Made by a program: the position numbers and the translations under genes
Source of the DNA: JBKHXU01 sp046565865
Lineage (GTDB): Bacteria; Pseudomonadota; Gammaproteobacteria; Acidiferrobacterales; Sulfurifustaceae
DNA length: 14,280 bases
Assembly (NCBI GenBank): GCA_046565865.1
Contig: JBKHXU010000217.1
Span: forward strand, 1-14,280
Direction of reading: 5' to 3'
The notes under the pieces: generated by a model
What the model was told of the DNA's origin: nothing
Seen by the model: the letters and a program-made list of their open reading frames with translations, nothing else
The model's database searches: none
Shown: in pieces, positions 1-7,792 of the stretch
Numbering within the stretch: position 1 is the first letter of the stretch
Layout: the number at the start of each line of letters is the position of its first letter

Positions 1-1000
1 ACCAGCGGCGAGCACCGCTCGACGTAAGGCGATAGCGGCGTCCTTGATCGTCGCACACGACGAGCGCATGCAGCTCGCGGCGCTTGATCGCCTTCCATGC
101 CGGCTCGATCCAATCGCGCTCGAGCGATTCGACGAATGTGCGCCAGACGTCGTACTGATGGTATTGCACCGCCGCGCGCGCCTGGTCCAGCACCAACAGG
201 TGCGCGCCGCTCGGCGTCGCCAAACGCGCCCACGCGGCGAAGTCGGGCGGTCGATCGCGGCTGGTCACGCCGGCGAGACGCGCCAGCGCGAGGCTCACCG
301 GTTCCTGACTGTAGACGTGGGTCCACGGTACCGGCTTCATTGCCGGCAAACGGCCGCCGCCCCAGAACCAGAGACTATTCACCGGCAACTGACCGCGCGC
401 CTCGCGCGCAGCGTTGGCCGCGGCGGTGTGCAGCAGGATTTGCACCTCGTTCAGCACCGTGTGCCACGGGCGCCCGTCCTTGCCGCGCGGTAGATACGGG
501 TGGATGTCATGCCCCACCACGTCGCCGAGCGGTGTCGTTTGCAGCCGCGGCGCACGCGACGGCTTGAGGTACCACCGCCCCGGGCGCGCGGCCTTGAGTA
601 CCCAGCCGTCGGCGCTGAACGTTTGCAGGATCTCCGCGACCAACTGATCGGCCTCAGCCTGCGTCACCTGCAACAGCTCGTTGTCGCTCAGCAGCAGCCG
701 GTCGCGATCGGGCTGTAGGTACACCGGGTCGGCGCGCAGCCACCAGCCCTTGTCAATCACGCCCATATCGAGGACGCGCGTGACGGCGGCAACGGGCAAA
801 TCGGCATCCTCGGCCGCCGTCAGGCCGAACAAGGCGAACAACACCGCTTCGAGCCCTGATACCGAGATCGACTCGCGGTCGGCGCGCGCAAGCACGGTTG
901 CCAGTGTCGGCACTTCGACGGGCGTGGCGGCGGTCTCGGTGCGCGGACCCCAAAGGCCGGGGACGACCAAGGTAAGTTGGCGATCGTAGGGGGTGGGCAC
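1..1000 (-). CDS. RpfE-type (COG4255) conserved protein, 3' end outside window
   Basis: This minus-strand frame is open from a GTG at 998-1000 to the left edge, giving 333 residues with no stop. No ATG lies in frame between that GTG and an upstream TAA. It is recognised by WWLRADPVYLQPDRDRLLL (about residues 90-108), DIHPYLPRGKDGRPWH (mid-protein), LNEVQILLH, and REARGQLPVNSLWFWGGG. These are hallmarks of COG4255, called RpfE-type after the gene beside recJ in the Xanthomonas rpf cluster, and often auto-annotated as a cofactor-independent phosphoglycerate mutase. The visible end (RRYRLTSSGARRW) resembles the family's C-terminus, so probably only a few residues are missing. Biochemical function is not established. 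It is divergent from the dynamin-like gene, with 232 bases between them. The next gene to the left may be recJ, but that is outside the window. Confidence 0.8.
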   Translation of the reverse strand, partial: MPTPYDRQLTLVVPGLWGPRTETAATPVEVPTLATVLARADRESISVSGLEAVLFALFGLTAAEDADLPVAAVTRVLDMGVIDKGWWLRADPVYLQPDRDRLLLSDNELLQVTQAEADQLVAEILQTFSADGWVLKAARPGRWYLKPSRAPRLQTTPLGDVVGHDIHPYLPRGKDGRPWHTVLNEVQILLHTAAANAAREARGQLPVNSLWFWGGGRLPAMKPVPWTHVYSQEPVSLALARLAGVTSRDRPPDFAAWARLATPSGAHLLVLDQARAAVQYHQYDVWRTFVESLERDWIEPAWKAIKRRELHALVVCDDQGRRYRLTSSGARRW

Positions 1001-1110
1001 GGGATGGCGCCTGGTAAGTTCGAGTTCGCGGAATCTATCTACGACGCGTTGTGGCGGATCGCGTCTCGTTGCTTAGCCAGTATCGCAGCATTTTTGCTCA
1101 ATTCGCTGTT

Positions 1111-1120
1111 TCAGCGCTGA
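1111..1120. repeat. 10-bp perfect palindrome upstream of the dynamin promoter
   Basis: TCAGCGCTGA reads the same on both strands and lies 53 bases upstream of the -24 element at 1174. A short dyad in this place could be an activator or repressor site, but a 10-bp palindrome can occur by chance in GC-rich DNA and no second copy was seen. Confidence 0.3.
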
Positions 1121-1173
1121 GAAATCGCACGGGCCCTGCGCTGGGCGGGCGTTCTATCCCGTTAATTGCCAGC

Positions 1174-1189
1174 TGGCCTAAGTCTTGCA
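1174..1189 (+). promoter_or_regulatory. Predicted sigma-54 (-24/-12) promoter for the dynamin-like gene
   Basis: TGGCCT, then AAGTC, then TTGCA gives the invariant GG (1175-1176) and GC (1187-1188) separated by exactly 10 bases. The sigma-54 consensus is TGGCAC-N5-TTGCW, so only two -24 positions deviate. Transcription would start near 1200, leaving about 33 bases of leader before the GTG at 1233. The leader carries AAGGA at 1219-1223, nine bases before the start codon. A 10-bp palindrome (GCCAGCTGGC, 1168-1177) overlaps the -24 element and could be an operator. The rest of 1001-1232 is visibly AT-richer than the genes and holds no coding region; the rpfE-type promoter, reading left, could not be fixed. 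Confidence 0.6.
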
Positions 1190-1232
1190 CATTTCTGGCT
1201 AACTTATTCATTTTCCATAAGGAAGCCATTTC

Positions 1233-3212
1233 GTGGAGCAACCGGCGCCACCCGTCGTTCCCGCGCCAGATCTTAGTGCCCAGCCGGTTTCCGGCCGCGC
1301 ATCGCCCGGCTTCGCCGCCGGACTCAGCGCCTATAAGGCTTGGCGCGATGGCATCGCGCGGGCGATGGCCGACTATCAGACCTGGACCGAACAGCAGGGC
1401 GCGACCGAGGGTGAGCGCGACCTGCGGGTCTACGAGCTGATCGAAAGCCTCAACACCGACAAAGTGGTGGTGGCGCTCGTCGGCGAGTTTTCGCGCGGCA
1501 AGACCGAGTTGTTGAACGCCCTGTTCTTCTCCGAATTCAAGCAACGCCTGCTGCCCTCTACCGCCGGCCGCACCACCATGTGCCCGACCGAGCTGCGTTA
1601 CGATGCCAACGAACCGGCATGCATCAAGCTGCTGCCGATCGAGACGCGCAAGACCGCCGTCAGCATCGCCGAATACCGTCATACGCCGGTGCATTGGACC
1701 AAGCTGCATATTCTAAAGCCCAACTCGGCCGAGGAAGTGCGCGAGACGTTCGCCGAAGTCACGCGGACAAAAAAGGTGCACCCACAGGAGGCGAAGGAGC
1801 TTGGGCTCTACAAGCCCGATCCGAACGCCCCCGCCCCACTCACGGTCGAGGTGCCGGTGTGGCGTCACGCGATCCTGAATTTTCCGCACCCGCTGTTGCA
1901 GCAAGGTCTCGTTGTCCTCGATACGCCGGGGTTGAATGCGCTGGGCGCCGAGCCGGAGCTGACGTTTAGGATCTTGCCGGAAGCGCACGCGGTCGTGTTT
2001 CTACTGGCGGCCGACACCGGCGTCACGCGCACCGATCTCGATATCTGGCGTACCCACCTGCATAGCGCCCGTGGCATCGACAACCGCGGCCGGGTTGTGG
2101 TGCTCAACAAAATCGACATCCTGTGGGACGAGCTGCAAGACGACGCGCGCGTCGTCGAAACGATCGCCAAACAGGTACAAGAGGTGGCGCGCATCCTGAC
2201 CGTGCCGGAGCAGGACATCTACCCGCTGTCGGCGCAAAAGGCGCTGGCCGCGCGCGTCAAGGCCGACGGGCCGTTGCTGCGCCGCAGCCGTCTGTTCGCG
2301 CTCGAACAGCGTATCGCGCGCGACATCATCCCCGCCAAGTACGATCTGATTCGGAGCAAGATCGTGCACGAGATCGCCGCGCGCGTGAACGACAGCCGCG
2401 CCGTGGTGCGCGCACGGGTCGATGCGCTCGACAAGCAGCTCGCCGAGCTCAAGTCGCTGGACGGCCGCAATAGCGACACCATCCAGAAAATGGTGCAGAA
2501 GGTCCAAGCCGAAAAGCACCAATATGACATCGAGCTGCAGGGTTTCGAAATGACGCGCAGCGCGCTCACCGTGCGCGCCAAGGCGTTGCTCGAGCCGCTG
2601 AGCCTTGCAAGCGTCGATGCATTGATCGCCGCGACGCGCGAAAAGTTAAGCGATACCTGGACCACGCGCGGCTTGCAGCGCGGCATGAAGACCTTCTTCG
2701 AGGGTGCGAGCGAACGCATGGCCGAAGTCGAACGGCGCGCGGCCGTGATTCAACGCGAGGTGCAGGCGCTGTACGAGCGCCTGCACCGGCAGTACGGGTT
2801 CGCGCGTCTGACCGCCGCGACGCTGCCGCTGACGCCTTATCTGCAGGAGTTCAAGCAGCTGGCGGTGCGAGCCGAGGCGTTTCGCACCAGCCCGGTGACG
2901 TTGATCACGGAGCAGCACTTCATTGTGCGTAAATTCTTTGTCACGCTCGTGGCGCGGGCGCGGTTTTTGTTCGAGGAGTCGAACAAGGGCGCCAAGGCCT
3001 GGTTTCAAACGCTCATCGCGCCAACGCTCACGCAGTTGCGCGATCACCGGGCACGCATCGAGGCGCAGTTAGCGGCGCTCGGCAAGATCCACAAAAACGC
3101 CAATGCGTTGAGCGAGCAGATCGCGATGTTGAGCGCCGCGCGCGACGATCTCGGAAAACAGGCGGCGATGTTGGAGGATGTGTTGACGCGCATCGAGCAG
3201 CGCGTGTTCTAG
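1233..3212 (+). CDS. Bacterial dynamin-like GTPase
   Basis: A 659-residue large GTPase. The start is a GTG nine bases after AAGGA. After a Pro/Ala-rich N-terminus comes the G domain: P-loop GEFSRGKT at residues 84-91 (Lys90), switch I Thr in TAGRTTMCPTE (about 110-120), DTPG at 230-233, and NKID at 292-295. The long stretch between switch I and DTPG, the DTPG followed by LNALG, and the large size point to the dynamin superfamily rather than a small Ras-like GTPase. The rest is almost all helical: likely stalk or coiled coils at about 385-435, 495-520 and 600-657. A basic-hydrophobic segment (HFIVRKFFVTLVARARFLF, 562-580) may touch membrane. No transmembrane helix is obvious. Family members bind and reshape membranes, though the dynamin-like E. 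coli CrfC is DNA-associated and, as I recall, belongs to the motility regulon. The gene converges on cheB with a 13-base gap and appears to have its own sigma-54 promoter. The cellular role is unknown. Confidence 0.85.
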   Translation: MEQPAPPVVPAPDLSAQPVSGRASPGFAAGLSAYKAWRDGIARAMADYQTWTEQQGATEGERDLRVYELIESLNTDKVVVALVGEFSRGKTELLNALFFSEFKQRLLPSTAGRTTMCPTELRYDANEPACIKLLPIETRKTAVSIAEYRHTPVHWTKLHILKPNSAEEVRETFAEVTRTKKVHPQEAKELGLYKPDPNAPAPLTVEVPVWRHAILNFPHPLLQQGLVVLDTPGLNALGAEPELTFRILPEAHAVVFLLAADTGVTRTDLDIWRTHLHSARGIDNRGRVVVLNKIDILWDELQDDARVVETIAKQVQEVARILTVPEQDIYPLSAQKALAARVKADGPLLRRSRLFALEQRIARDIIPAKYDLIRSKIVHEIAARVNDSRAVVRARVDALDKQLAELKSLDGRNSDTIQKMVQKVQAEKHQYDIELQGFEMTRSALTVRAKALLEPLSLASVDALIAATREKLSDTWTTRGLQRGMKTFFEGASERMAEVERRAAVIQREVQALYERLHRQYGFARLTAATLPLTPYLQEFKQLAVRAEAFRTSPVTLITEQHFIVRKFFVTLVARARFLFEESNKGAKAWFQTLIAPTLTQLRDHRARIEAQLAALGKIHKNANALSEQIAMLSAARDDLGKQAAMLEDVLTRIEQRVF

Positions 3213-3225
3213 CGACGTTTCGGTG

Positions 3226-4311
3226 TCAGCAGTAGCCGGTACGATCTGGTTCTTCCATCCCTTCGGCGGCACCGGCCCACTTCACCAGGCGCTCGGCCAC
3301 ATCGTCGAGCGCCACGATCTCGCATACGCCGCCTTCGCGCACCGCGCGCTCGGGCATTCCGTACACCAGACACGTGTCTTCGTTCTGCGCCAATGTATAG
3401 GCACCGCGCGTGCGCATCAGGCGCATGCCGCGTGCACCGTCGCTGCCCATACCGGTCAGGATAACGCCGGCCGCGGCGTCGCCGGCGGTGCGCGCGGCCG
3501 ATTCGAACAGCACATCGACCGACGGGCGATGCAGATTCACCGCATCGCCGCCGTACACCTCGACCGCATATCCGTGCTTGGTACTTCGCACCGCCGTGTG
3601 CAACCCGCCGGGCGCTATTAACGCTACCCCCGGTTCGATGGCGTCACCATCGCGCGCTTCGCGCACGGTGAGCGCGCATTTGTCGTTCAGACGCTCCGCG
3701 AAATAGCCCGTGAAGCGCGGCGGCATGTGTTGCACGATAACGATACCCGGCATGGTCGGCGGCAAGCGCCGTAGTATTTCGCTTAGCGCCTGGGTCCCTC
3801 CGGCCGACGCACCCATGACGATCAGGCCGTGACCCGCGCGCGCCGTCATCCGCGGCGCCGCGACCTGCGCGGGCGCGGGCGTACTCGTCAGCGGCCGCAG
3901 GCGCGCGTGCGCTGCCGCGCGCACCTTTTGGCACAGCTCGGCGCCGATATCGGTCATCCGTTCGCGCAGGTTAGTCTGCGGTTTTTCCACCACGTCCACG
4001 GCGCCGAGATCGAGCGCCCGCAGCGTGGTGGTGGCGCCGCTACGGGTAAACGACGACACCATCACCACCGGCATTGGTCGCAGTCGCATCAAGTTCTCCA
4101 AAAACTTGAGCCCGTCCATGCCCGGCATTTCGATGTCCAGTGTCAGCACGTCCGGGTTGAGGCGTTTTATCTTGTCGCGCGCAATGAACGGGTCCGGCGC
4201 CGTCCCCACCACCTCGATCGCGGGATCGGTCGCCAACAACGCCGGCAACAGTTGCCGCATCAGCGCCGAATCGTCGACCACGAGTACGCGCACGCGCGGC
4301 GTATCGCTCAT
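3226..4311 (-). CDS. cheB: Chemotaxis response regulator, protein-glutamate methylesterase/glutaminase CheB
   Basis: A 361-residue protein that removes methyl groups from receptor glutamates (and deamidates glutamines) once phosphorylated by CheA, giving adaptation. The receiver domain spans residues about 7-125: acid pocket D13/D14, phospho-acceptor D59 in LTLDIEMPGMDG, S86/S87, and K110. After a Pro/Ala linker (about 140-155) comes the methylesterase domain, with catalytic Ser169 (GASAGGT), His195 (VQHMPP) and Asp291 (GMGSDGARGM). Length is close to E. coli CheB (349). ATG start, with CAGGA about six bases upstream. Last gene of the che operon, 18 bases after cheD. No C-terminal receptor-tethering insertion is evident. 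The stop codon faces that of the dynamin-like gene across 13 bases, with no clear terminator. Confidence 0.97.
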   Translation of the reverse strand: MSDTPRVRVLVVDDSALMRQLLPALLATDPAIEVVGTAPDPFIARDKIKRLNPDVLTLDIEMPGMDGLKFLENLMRLRPMPVVMVSSFTRSGATTTLRALDLGAVDVVEKPQTNLRERMTDIGAELCQKVRAAAHARLRPLTSTPAPAQVAAPRMTARAGHGLIVMGASAGGTQALSEILRRLPPTMPGIVIVQHMPPRFTGYFAERLNDKCALTVREARDGDAIEPGVALIAPGGLHTAVRSTKHGYAVEVYGGDAVNLHRPSVDVLFESAARTAGDAAAGVILTGMGSDGARGMRLMRTRGAYTLAQNEDTCLVYGMPERAVREGGVCEIVALDDVAERLVKWAGAAEGMEEPDRTGYC

Positions 4312-4329
4312 GGTCCTGCCCCGGCGATG

Positions 4330-4920
4330 TCAAAACAGTTCCACATCGCCATCGGTCTTCTGTTTCTTGAGGCTGATGAGGTACACCATTTCCTCCTGCG
4401 CCGTGCGCTCGGCGTCGTTGCTGCCAAGATATTTCACGAACACGCGGCTCGAGTGTGTGTGAAACAGCACGCGTCGCGGCAGATAGCCGCCGACGTCTTC
4501 CTTAACGATCGGAATTTGCTCGGCGTCGAGAAACCGGCGCGCGAACTGGATGTTGCGCTGCGGCACCCCGTCCAAGCTCTCGCGCAACTTCAGCACATGG
4601 CCGCCGCCGAATACCTTGGCCTGAAACCGCTTGCGATGACCGCCGAGCTTCATCAGGTTGCCGATCAGCAACTCCATCGCATACACGCCGTAACGCGTAC
4701 TGTTGGGGTTTCCCGGGTCGATACCCTCCGGCAGCATGAAGTGGTTCATGCCGCCGATGCCGGCGACGGGGTCGTACAGGCACGCGGCAATGCAGGAACC
4801 GAGCACCGTATCCAGCACCGTCGGTGAATTGCTCGAATGCAGCCCGCCGATGTGAATCGTGACCCGCGGGATGTCGCTCGGCCGTGCGGTTTCTTGCGTA
4901 TGTTTAGCGCGACGTTTCAT
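4330..4920 (-). CDS. cheD: Chemoreceptor glutamine deamidase CheD
   Basis: A 196-residue CheD, which deamidates specific receptor glutamines to glutamate so that they can be methylated. The catalytic Cys43 is in TVLGSCIAACLYD and the catalytic His60 in IGGMNHFMLP; Thr38 lies where the family's third active-site residue is expected, with an offset of one. FGGGHVLKL and the later NIQFARRFL and VGGYLPRRV segments are typical. Its ATG lies 17 bases inside the end of cheR, so translation is probably coupled. The protein is longer than Thermotoga CheD (about 160 residues) because of an N-terminal extension and a C-terminal tail ending GDVELF. That VELF ending is shared with the MCP-like protein at 10176-11510. 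Confidence 0.96.
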   Translation of the reverse strand: MKRRAKHTQETARPSDIPRVTIHIGGLHSSNSPTVLDTVLGSCIAACLYDPVAGIGGMNHFMLPEGIDPGNPNSTRYGVYAMELLIGNLMKLGGHRKRFQAKVFGGGHVLKLRESLDGVPQRNIQFARRFLDAEQIPIVKEDVGGYLPRRVLFHTHSSRVFVKYLGSNDAERTAQEEMVYLISLKKQKTDGDVELF

Positions 4921-5794
4921 GGCTGCCCGTATATTGGTAGATGCTCTGACCCACGTGCCGCAGACCCATGCCCGGATCGTGCACCGATTCCGAGTGACCG
5001 AGGATCAAATAGCCGTCGGGGCGCAGCAGGCGTGTGAAGCGTGCGATCAGCCGCTGCTGTGTCGCGCGGTCGAAGTAGATGATGACGTTGCGGCAAAAGA
5101 TGGCGTCGAACGGTCCATGTACCGGCCACGGGTTGTCCATCAAGTTGAGATAACGAAATCGGATAAGATCCTGCAAGTCCGGCTTCGCCTTCACGTAACC
5201 GGCGTTGGCGCCCTGACCGCGCATAAAGAACCGATGCAGTAGTTCCGGCGGCACGCGCGATGCCTGGTCGAGCGTGTACACGCCCCGGGCGGCGTGTTCG
5301 AGCACGCGGGTGTCGATGTCGGTAGCGAGTATACGGATGTCGCCGTAGCTCTCGGTCGGAAACGCGGCGCGCACCGTCATCGCCAACGTATACGCTTCCT
5401 CCCCGGTGGCGGTGCCGGCGCTCCATAGCCGCATATGCACCGGGCGCTGCTGGCGCACGCGCGGGAACAGGTGCGCCTCGAGAAAACGGAAGTGGTGCGA
5501 CTCGCGATAGAAATCGGTCTTGTTCGTGGTGATGGCGTTGATCATCTCCACGAGCTCGGCGCCGCTCGGATCGCGCTCGGTCAGCAGATGATAGTAATCG
5601 GCGAAGCGGTCGAAACCGTAGTGGCGCAGCCGTTTACCGAGGCGCGAGCACAGTAGCGCGCGCTTGTGCTCCGACAGCGCGATGCCGGTATGCGCGTGAA
5701 TCAGATCGCGCAGCCAGCGGAACTCGCTGTCGGAAATGCGAACCATCCCGTCCGGGCTCGGCGATTCCACCTGCCCTGCACGCACCGTCGACAC
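4904..5794 (-). CDS. cheR: Chemotaxis protein methyltransferase CheR
   Basis: A 296-residue S-adenosylmethionine-dependent methyltransferase that methylates receptor glutamates. The N-terminal helical domain ends in NAITTNKTDFYRE (86-98). The SAM-binding domain starts with LWSAGTATGEEAYTLAM (123-139, the family's WSAxxSTGEEPYS region), followed by the acidic ATDID (157-161) and FCRNVIIYFD (233-242). The beta-subdomain contains FMRGQGANAG (about 200-209) with a Gly-x-Gly (203-205), a feature reported for CheR enzymes that bind a receptor C-terminal pentapeptide. This fits the DWTEF tail of the receptor gene just upstream. The start is a GTG with AGGAG about seven bases before it. The gene follows mcp by 30 bases and overlaps cheD by 17 bases. 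Confidence 0.97.
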   Translation of the reverse strand: MSTVRAGQVESPSPDGMVRISDSEFRWLRDLIHAHTGIALSEHKRALLCSRLGKRLRHYGFDRFADYYHLLTERDPSGAELVEMINAITTNKTDFYRESHHFRFLEAHLFPRVRQQRPVHMRLWSAGTATGEEAYTLAMTVRAAFPTESYGDIRILATDIDTRVLEHAARGVYTLDQASRVPPELLHRFFMRGQGANAGYVKAKPDLQDLIRFRYLNLMDNPWPVHGPFDAIFCRNVIIYFDRATQQRLIARFTRLLRPDGYLILGHSESVHDPGMGLRHVGQSIYQYTGSHETSR

Positions 5795-5824
5795 GCTGGA
5801 CTCCTGTAACGCGCGGACGCGTCG

Positions 5825-7222
5825 TTAAAACTCGGTCCAGTCCTCGCCCGCGCGGCCGCCGGCCGAGCGCTTGGGACGCAATACCTGCACATTCGCCGCT
5901 GTGGCCGCGGACTCCACCTTGCTCGGGCCGGTATGTGCTTTGGCCATCGCACCTTCGCGCGGCGCCGGTTCGCGTGTCGTCGCCGCCTGCCGGAGTCGGA
6001 AATGCGATACCAGCTCGCGCAGATGATCTGCCTGCACCGCCAGCGATTGACTGGTCCCCGACAGCTCCTCGACCTGGGCGGCGTTGGACTGGGTCACGCT
6101 ATCCATCTGCACGATGGCGCGATTGACCTGCTCGATGCCCGACGCCTGTTCCTGGCTCGAGGCGTTGATCTCCGAGATCAGCTCGGCCACATGCTTCACC
6201 TTGCCGACGATGCCTTCGAGCTTGCTGGTGGTGATCCCGACCAGATGTGCGCCGTCGCCGGCCTTCTCCACCGAGTCGTTGATCAGCGCCTTGATCTCCT
6301 TCGCCGCCTGCGCGCTGCGTTGCGCGAGGTTGCGCACCTCGGCCGCCACCACCGCGAAACCGCGGCCGTGCTCGCCGGCGCGCGCCGCCTCGACCGCGGC
6401 GTTCAGCGCCAGCAGATTGGTCTGGAACGCGATTTCGTTGATAACCCCGATGATGTCGGCAATCTTGTTGCTGCTGTTGTTGATCAAATCCATCGAACGT
6501 TGCAGCGACGTCGCCATCACCACGCTCTCGTTCGCCGCCTCCGCCGCCTCCGCCGCGAGCTTGTCGACCTGTACCGCGTTGTCAGCGTTGTGCTTCACGG
6601 TGCTCGTCATCTCTTCCATCGACGCGGCCGTCTCTTCGAGCGAACTCGCCTGTTCCTGGGCCGACGACGACAGTTGTTCGGTCGCGCTGGAAAGCTCCTG
6701 CGAGCCGAGCGTGATGGCCTCGGCCGCCTGCGCCACGCGCCCGACGCTGTTATTGAGCCGATCGGCCAATATGTTGAGCACAGCGACGGCCTCGGCGATC
6801 TCGTCGCGCCGATGCGCGTCGGACAGCGATACACCCAGGTTGCCGCTGGCCATCTCGTGCATGGCCTCGACCAACCGGTTAAGCGGTTTCAGCACCGCGT
6901 GCTCCATGAAGAAATGCAAGCCGACGGTAATCAGCAACGCCGCGACGATGAGCCCGACGAACATCATCTGATCGCGTCGATGCATGTTGCGCGCGTCCTG
7001 CTGGATCTGCTGATAATTTTGTGCCACCGCCGTCAACGCGCTGCCACCGCTCTTACTCGCCAATGCACTTGCCGTCTCGTACCCGGCGTCGATAAGCTTT
7101 ACGAACTGCGATTGCTTGTAAAGATTGAGCGCTTGCACGGTGATGAACGCGGCGCATATCACGACCAGCGACAGCAGCACCTTCATGCGCAGACTCATAC
7201 CTCTTGCCTTCAACGTATTCAT
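5825..7222 (-). CDS. Methyl-accepting chemotaxis protein, transmembrane, with C-terminal pentapeptide
   Basis: A 465-residue receptor. TM1 covers about 13-34, a short external segment about 35-85, and TM2 about 86-106. A HAMP domain follows at about 107-159, then the cytoplasmic signalling hairpin, with the conserved tip at about 263-305 (FQTNLLALNAAVEAARAGE, then HGRGFAVVAAEVRNLA). Candidate methylation helices include SSLEETAASMEEM (203-215). A flexible Ala/Pro/Lys-rich tail of about 45 residues ends in DWTEF, matching the xWxxF pattern of CheR/CheB-docking pentapeptides. The external segment, about 50 residues, is too short for a four-helix-bundle or Cache sensor domain. The ATG start is chosen because a strong AGGAGGT sits five bases upstream and cheW ends in the same TGATG; the same frame stays open upstream but there it only mirrors cheW. 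It probably feeds CheW/CheA of this operon. The ligand is unknown. Confidence 0.95.
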   Translation of the reverse strand: MNTLKARGMSLRMKVLLSLVVICAAFITVQALNLYKQSQFVKLIDAGYETASALASKSGGSALTAVAQNYQQIQQDARNMHRRDQMMFVGLIVAALLITVGLHFFMEHAVLKPLNRLVEAMHEMASGNLGVSLSDAHRRDEIAEAVAVLNILADRLNNSVGRVAQAAEAITLGSQELSSATEQLSSSAQEQASSLEETAASMEEMTSTVKHNADNAVQVDKLAAEAAEAANESVVMATSLQRSMDLINNSSNKIADIIGVINEIAFQTNLLALNAAVEAARAGEHGRGFAVVAAEVRNLAQRSAQAAKEIKALINDSVEKAGDGAHLVGITTSKLEGIVGKVKHVAELISEINASSQEQASGIEQVNRAIVQMDSVTQSNAAQVEELSGTSQSLAVQADHLRELVSHFRLRQAATTREPAPREGAMAKAHTGPSKVESAATAANVQVLRPKRSAGGRAGEDWTEF

Positions 7223-7749
7223 CACGCACCTCCTGTTACGGGCTCGTCGATCATTGCCGGCGACTCGCCCGTGGTCGTCGGAAATTCGTTGCCGATCATC
7301 TTGTCGATATCGATCAGGATGAGCAGTTTGTTGTCCACCTGTGCCAGCCCCTGGATGAACTGGCGATTGGATTGGCCCTCGAATTCGGGCGCGGCGCAGC
7401 GCTGCTTGCTGCTGACGTCGATGACGTCGCTGACCGAGTCGACCACCAAACCGACGAGGCGGCCACCGACGTTGACGACCACGATCGCGGTCACCGGCGT
7501 GTAGTCGATCTCCGGCAGATTGAAACGCAGCCGCAGATCGATGATAGGCACGATGAGCCCGCGCAGATTGAGTACGCCGCGCACATATGCCGGGCTGTTC
7601 GGGATCGGCGTCACCTTTTCCCAACCCTTGATCTCCTGCACCTTGAGCGCGACGATGGCGTATTCCTCGCCGGCCAGGGTGAAGGTCAAAAATTGTTCGT
7701 CGCCGACCGCCGGCTCATGCTCGTGATAGACGCTGCGCGCTGTGTTCAT
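7222..7749 (-). CDS. cheW: Chemotaxis coupling protein CheW
   Basis: A 175-residue CheW that links receptors to the CheA kinase. A single CheW-like SH3-type beta-barrel domain covers about 18-160, with typical segments EQFLTFTLAGEEYAI (18-32), VRGVLNLRGLIVPIIDLR (56-73), and LLILIDIDKM near the end. The length is normal, with short extra tails at both ends. ATG start, with GGGAGCG some eight bases upstream. It lies 43 bases after cheA, and its TGA shares one base with the mcp start (TGATG), so cheW and mcp are probably translationally coupled and made in related amounts. Confidence 0.97.
   Translation of the reverse strand: MNTARSVYHEHEPAVGDEQFLTFTLAGEEYAIVALKVQEIKGWEKVTPIPNSPAYVRGVLNLRGLIVPIIDLRLRFNLPEIDYTPVTAIVVVNVGGRLVGLVVDSVSDVIDVSSKQRCAAPEFEGQSNRQFIQGLAQVDNKLLILIDIDKMIGNEFPTTTGESPAMIDEPVTGGA
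7228..7234 (-). promoter_or_regulatory. Strong ribosome binding site that fixes the mcp start
   Basis: AGGAGGT on the minus strand, five bases before the ATG at 7220-7222 and inside the last codons of cheW. It decides the mcp start against longer in-frame readings that run back through cheW. Confidence 0.85.
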
Positions 7750-7792
7750 CGCATTCGCTCCCGATATTCATCGTTGACAAGGCCCGACCGCA

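Noticed and set aside
3829..4827. 332-codon open frame on the plus strand opposite cheB and cheD
   Set aside because: Same kind of His/Arg-rich shadow; both minus-strand genes have complete active sites.
6520..6580. Repetitive GCC/TCC stretch in mcp
   Set aside because: It encodes an Ala/Glu-rich coiled-coil segment normal for MCP signalling helices and is not a DNA repeat element.
5933..7504. 523-codon open frame on the plus strand opposite mcp and cheW
   Set aside because: Protein text is His/Arg-rich with no recognisable fold and lies antisense to two well-supported genes, a common GC-rich artefact.
5825..7624. A longer in-frame reading of the mcp gene starting inside cheW
   Set aside because: The extra N-terminus is Arg/Gly-rich text mirroring cheW in another frame. 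The ATG at 7220-7222 has a strong AGGAGGT and begins a normal MCP transmembrane segment.
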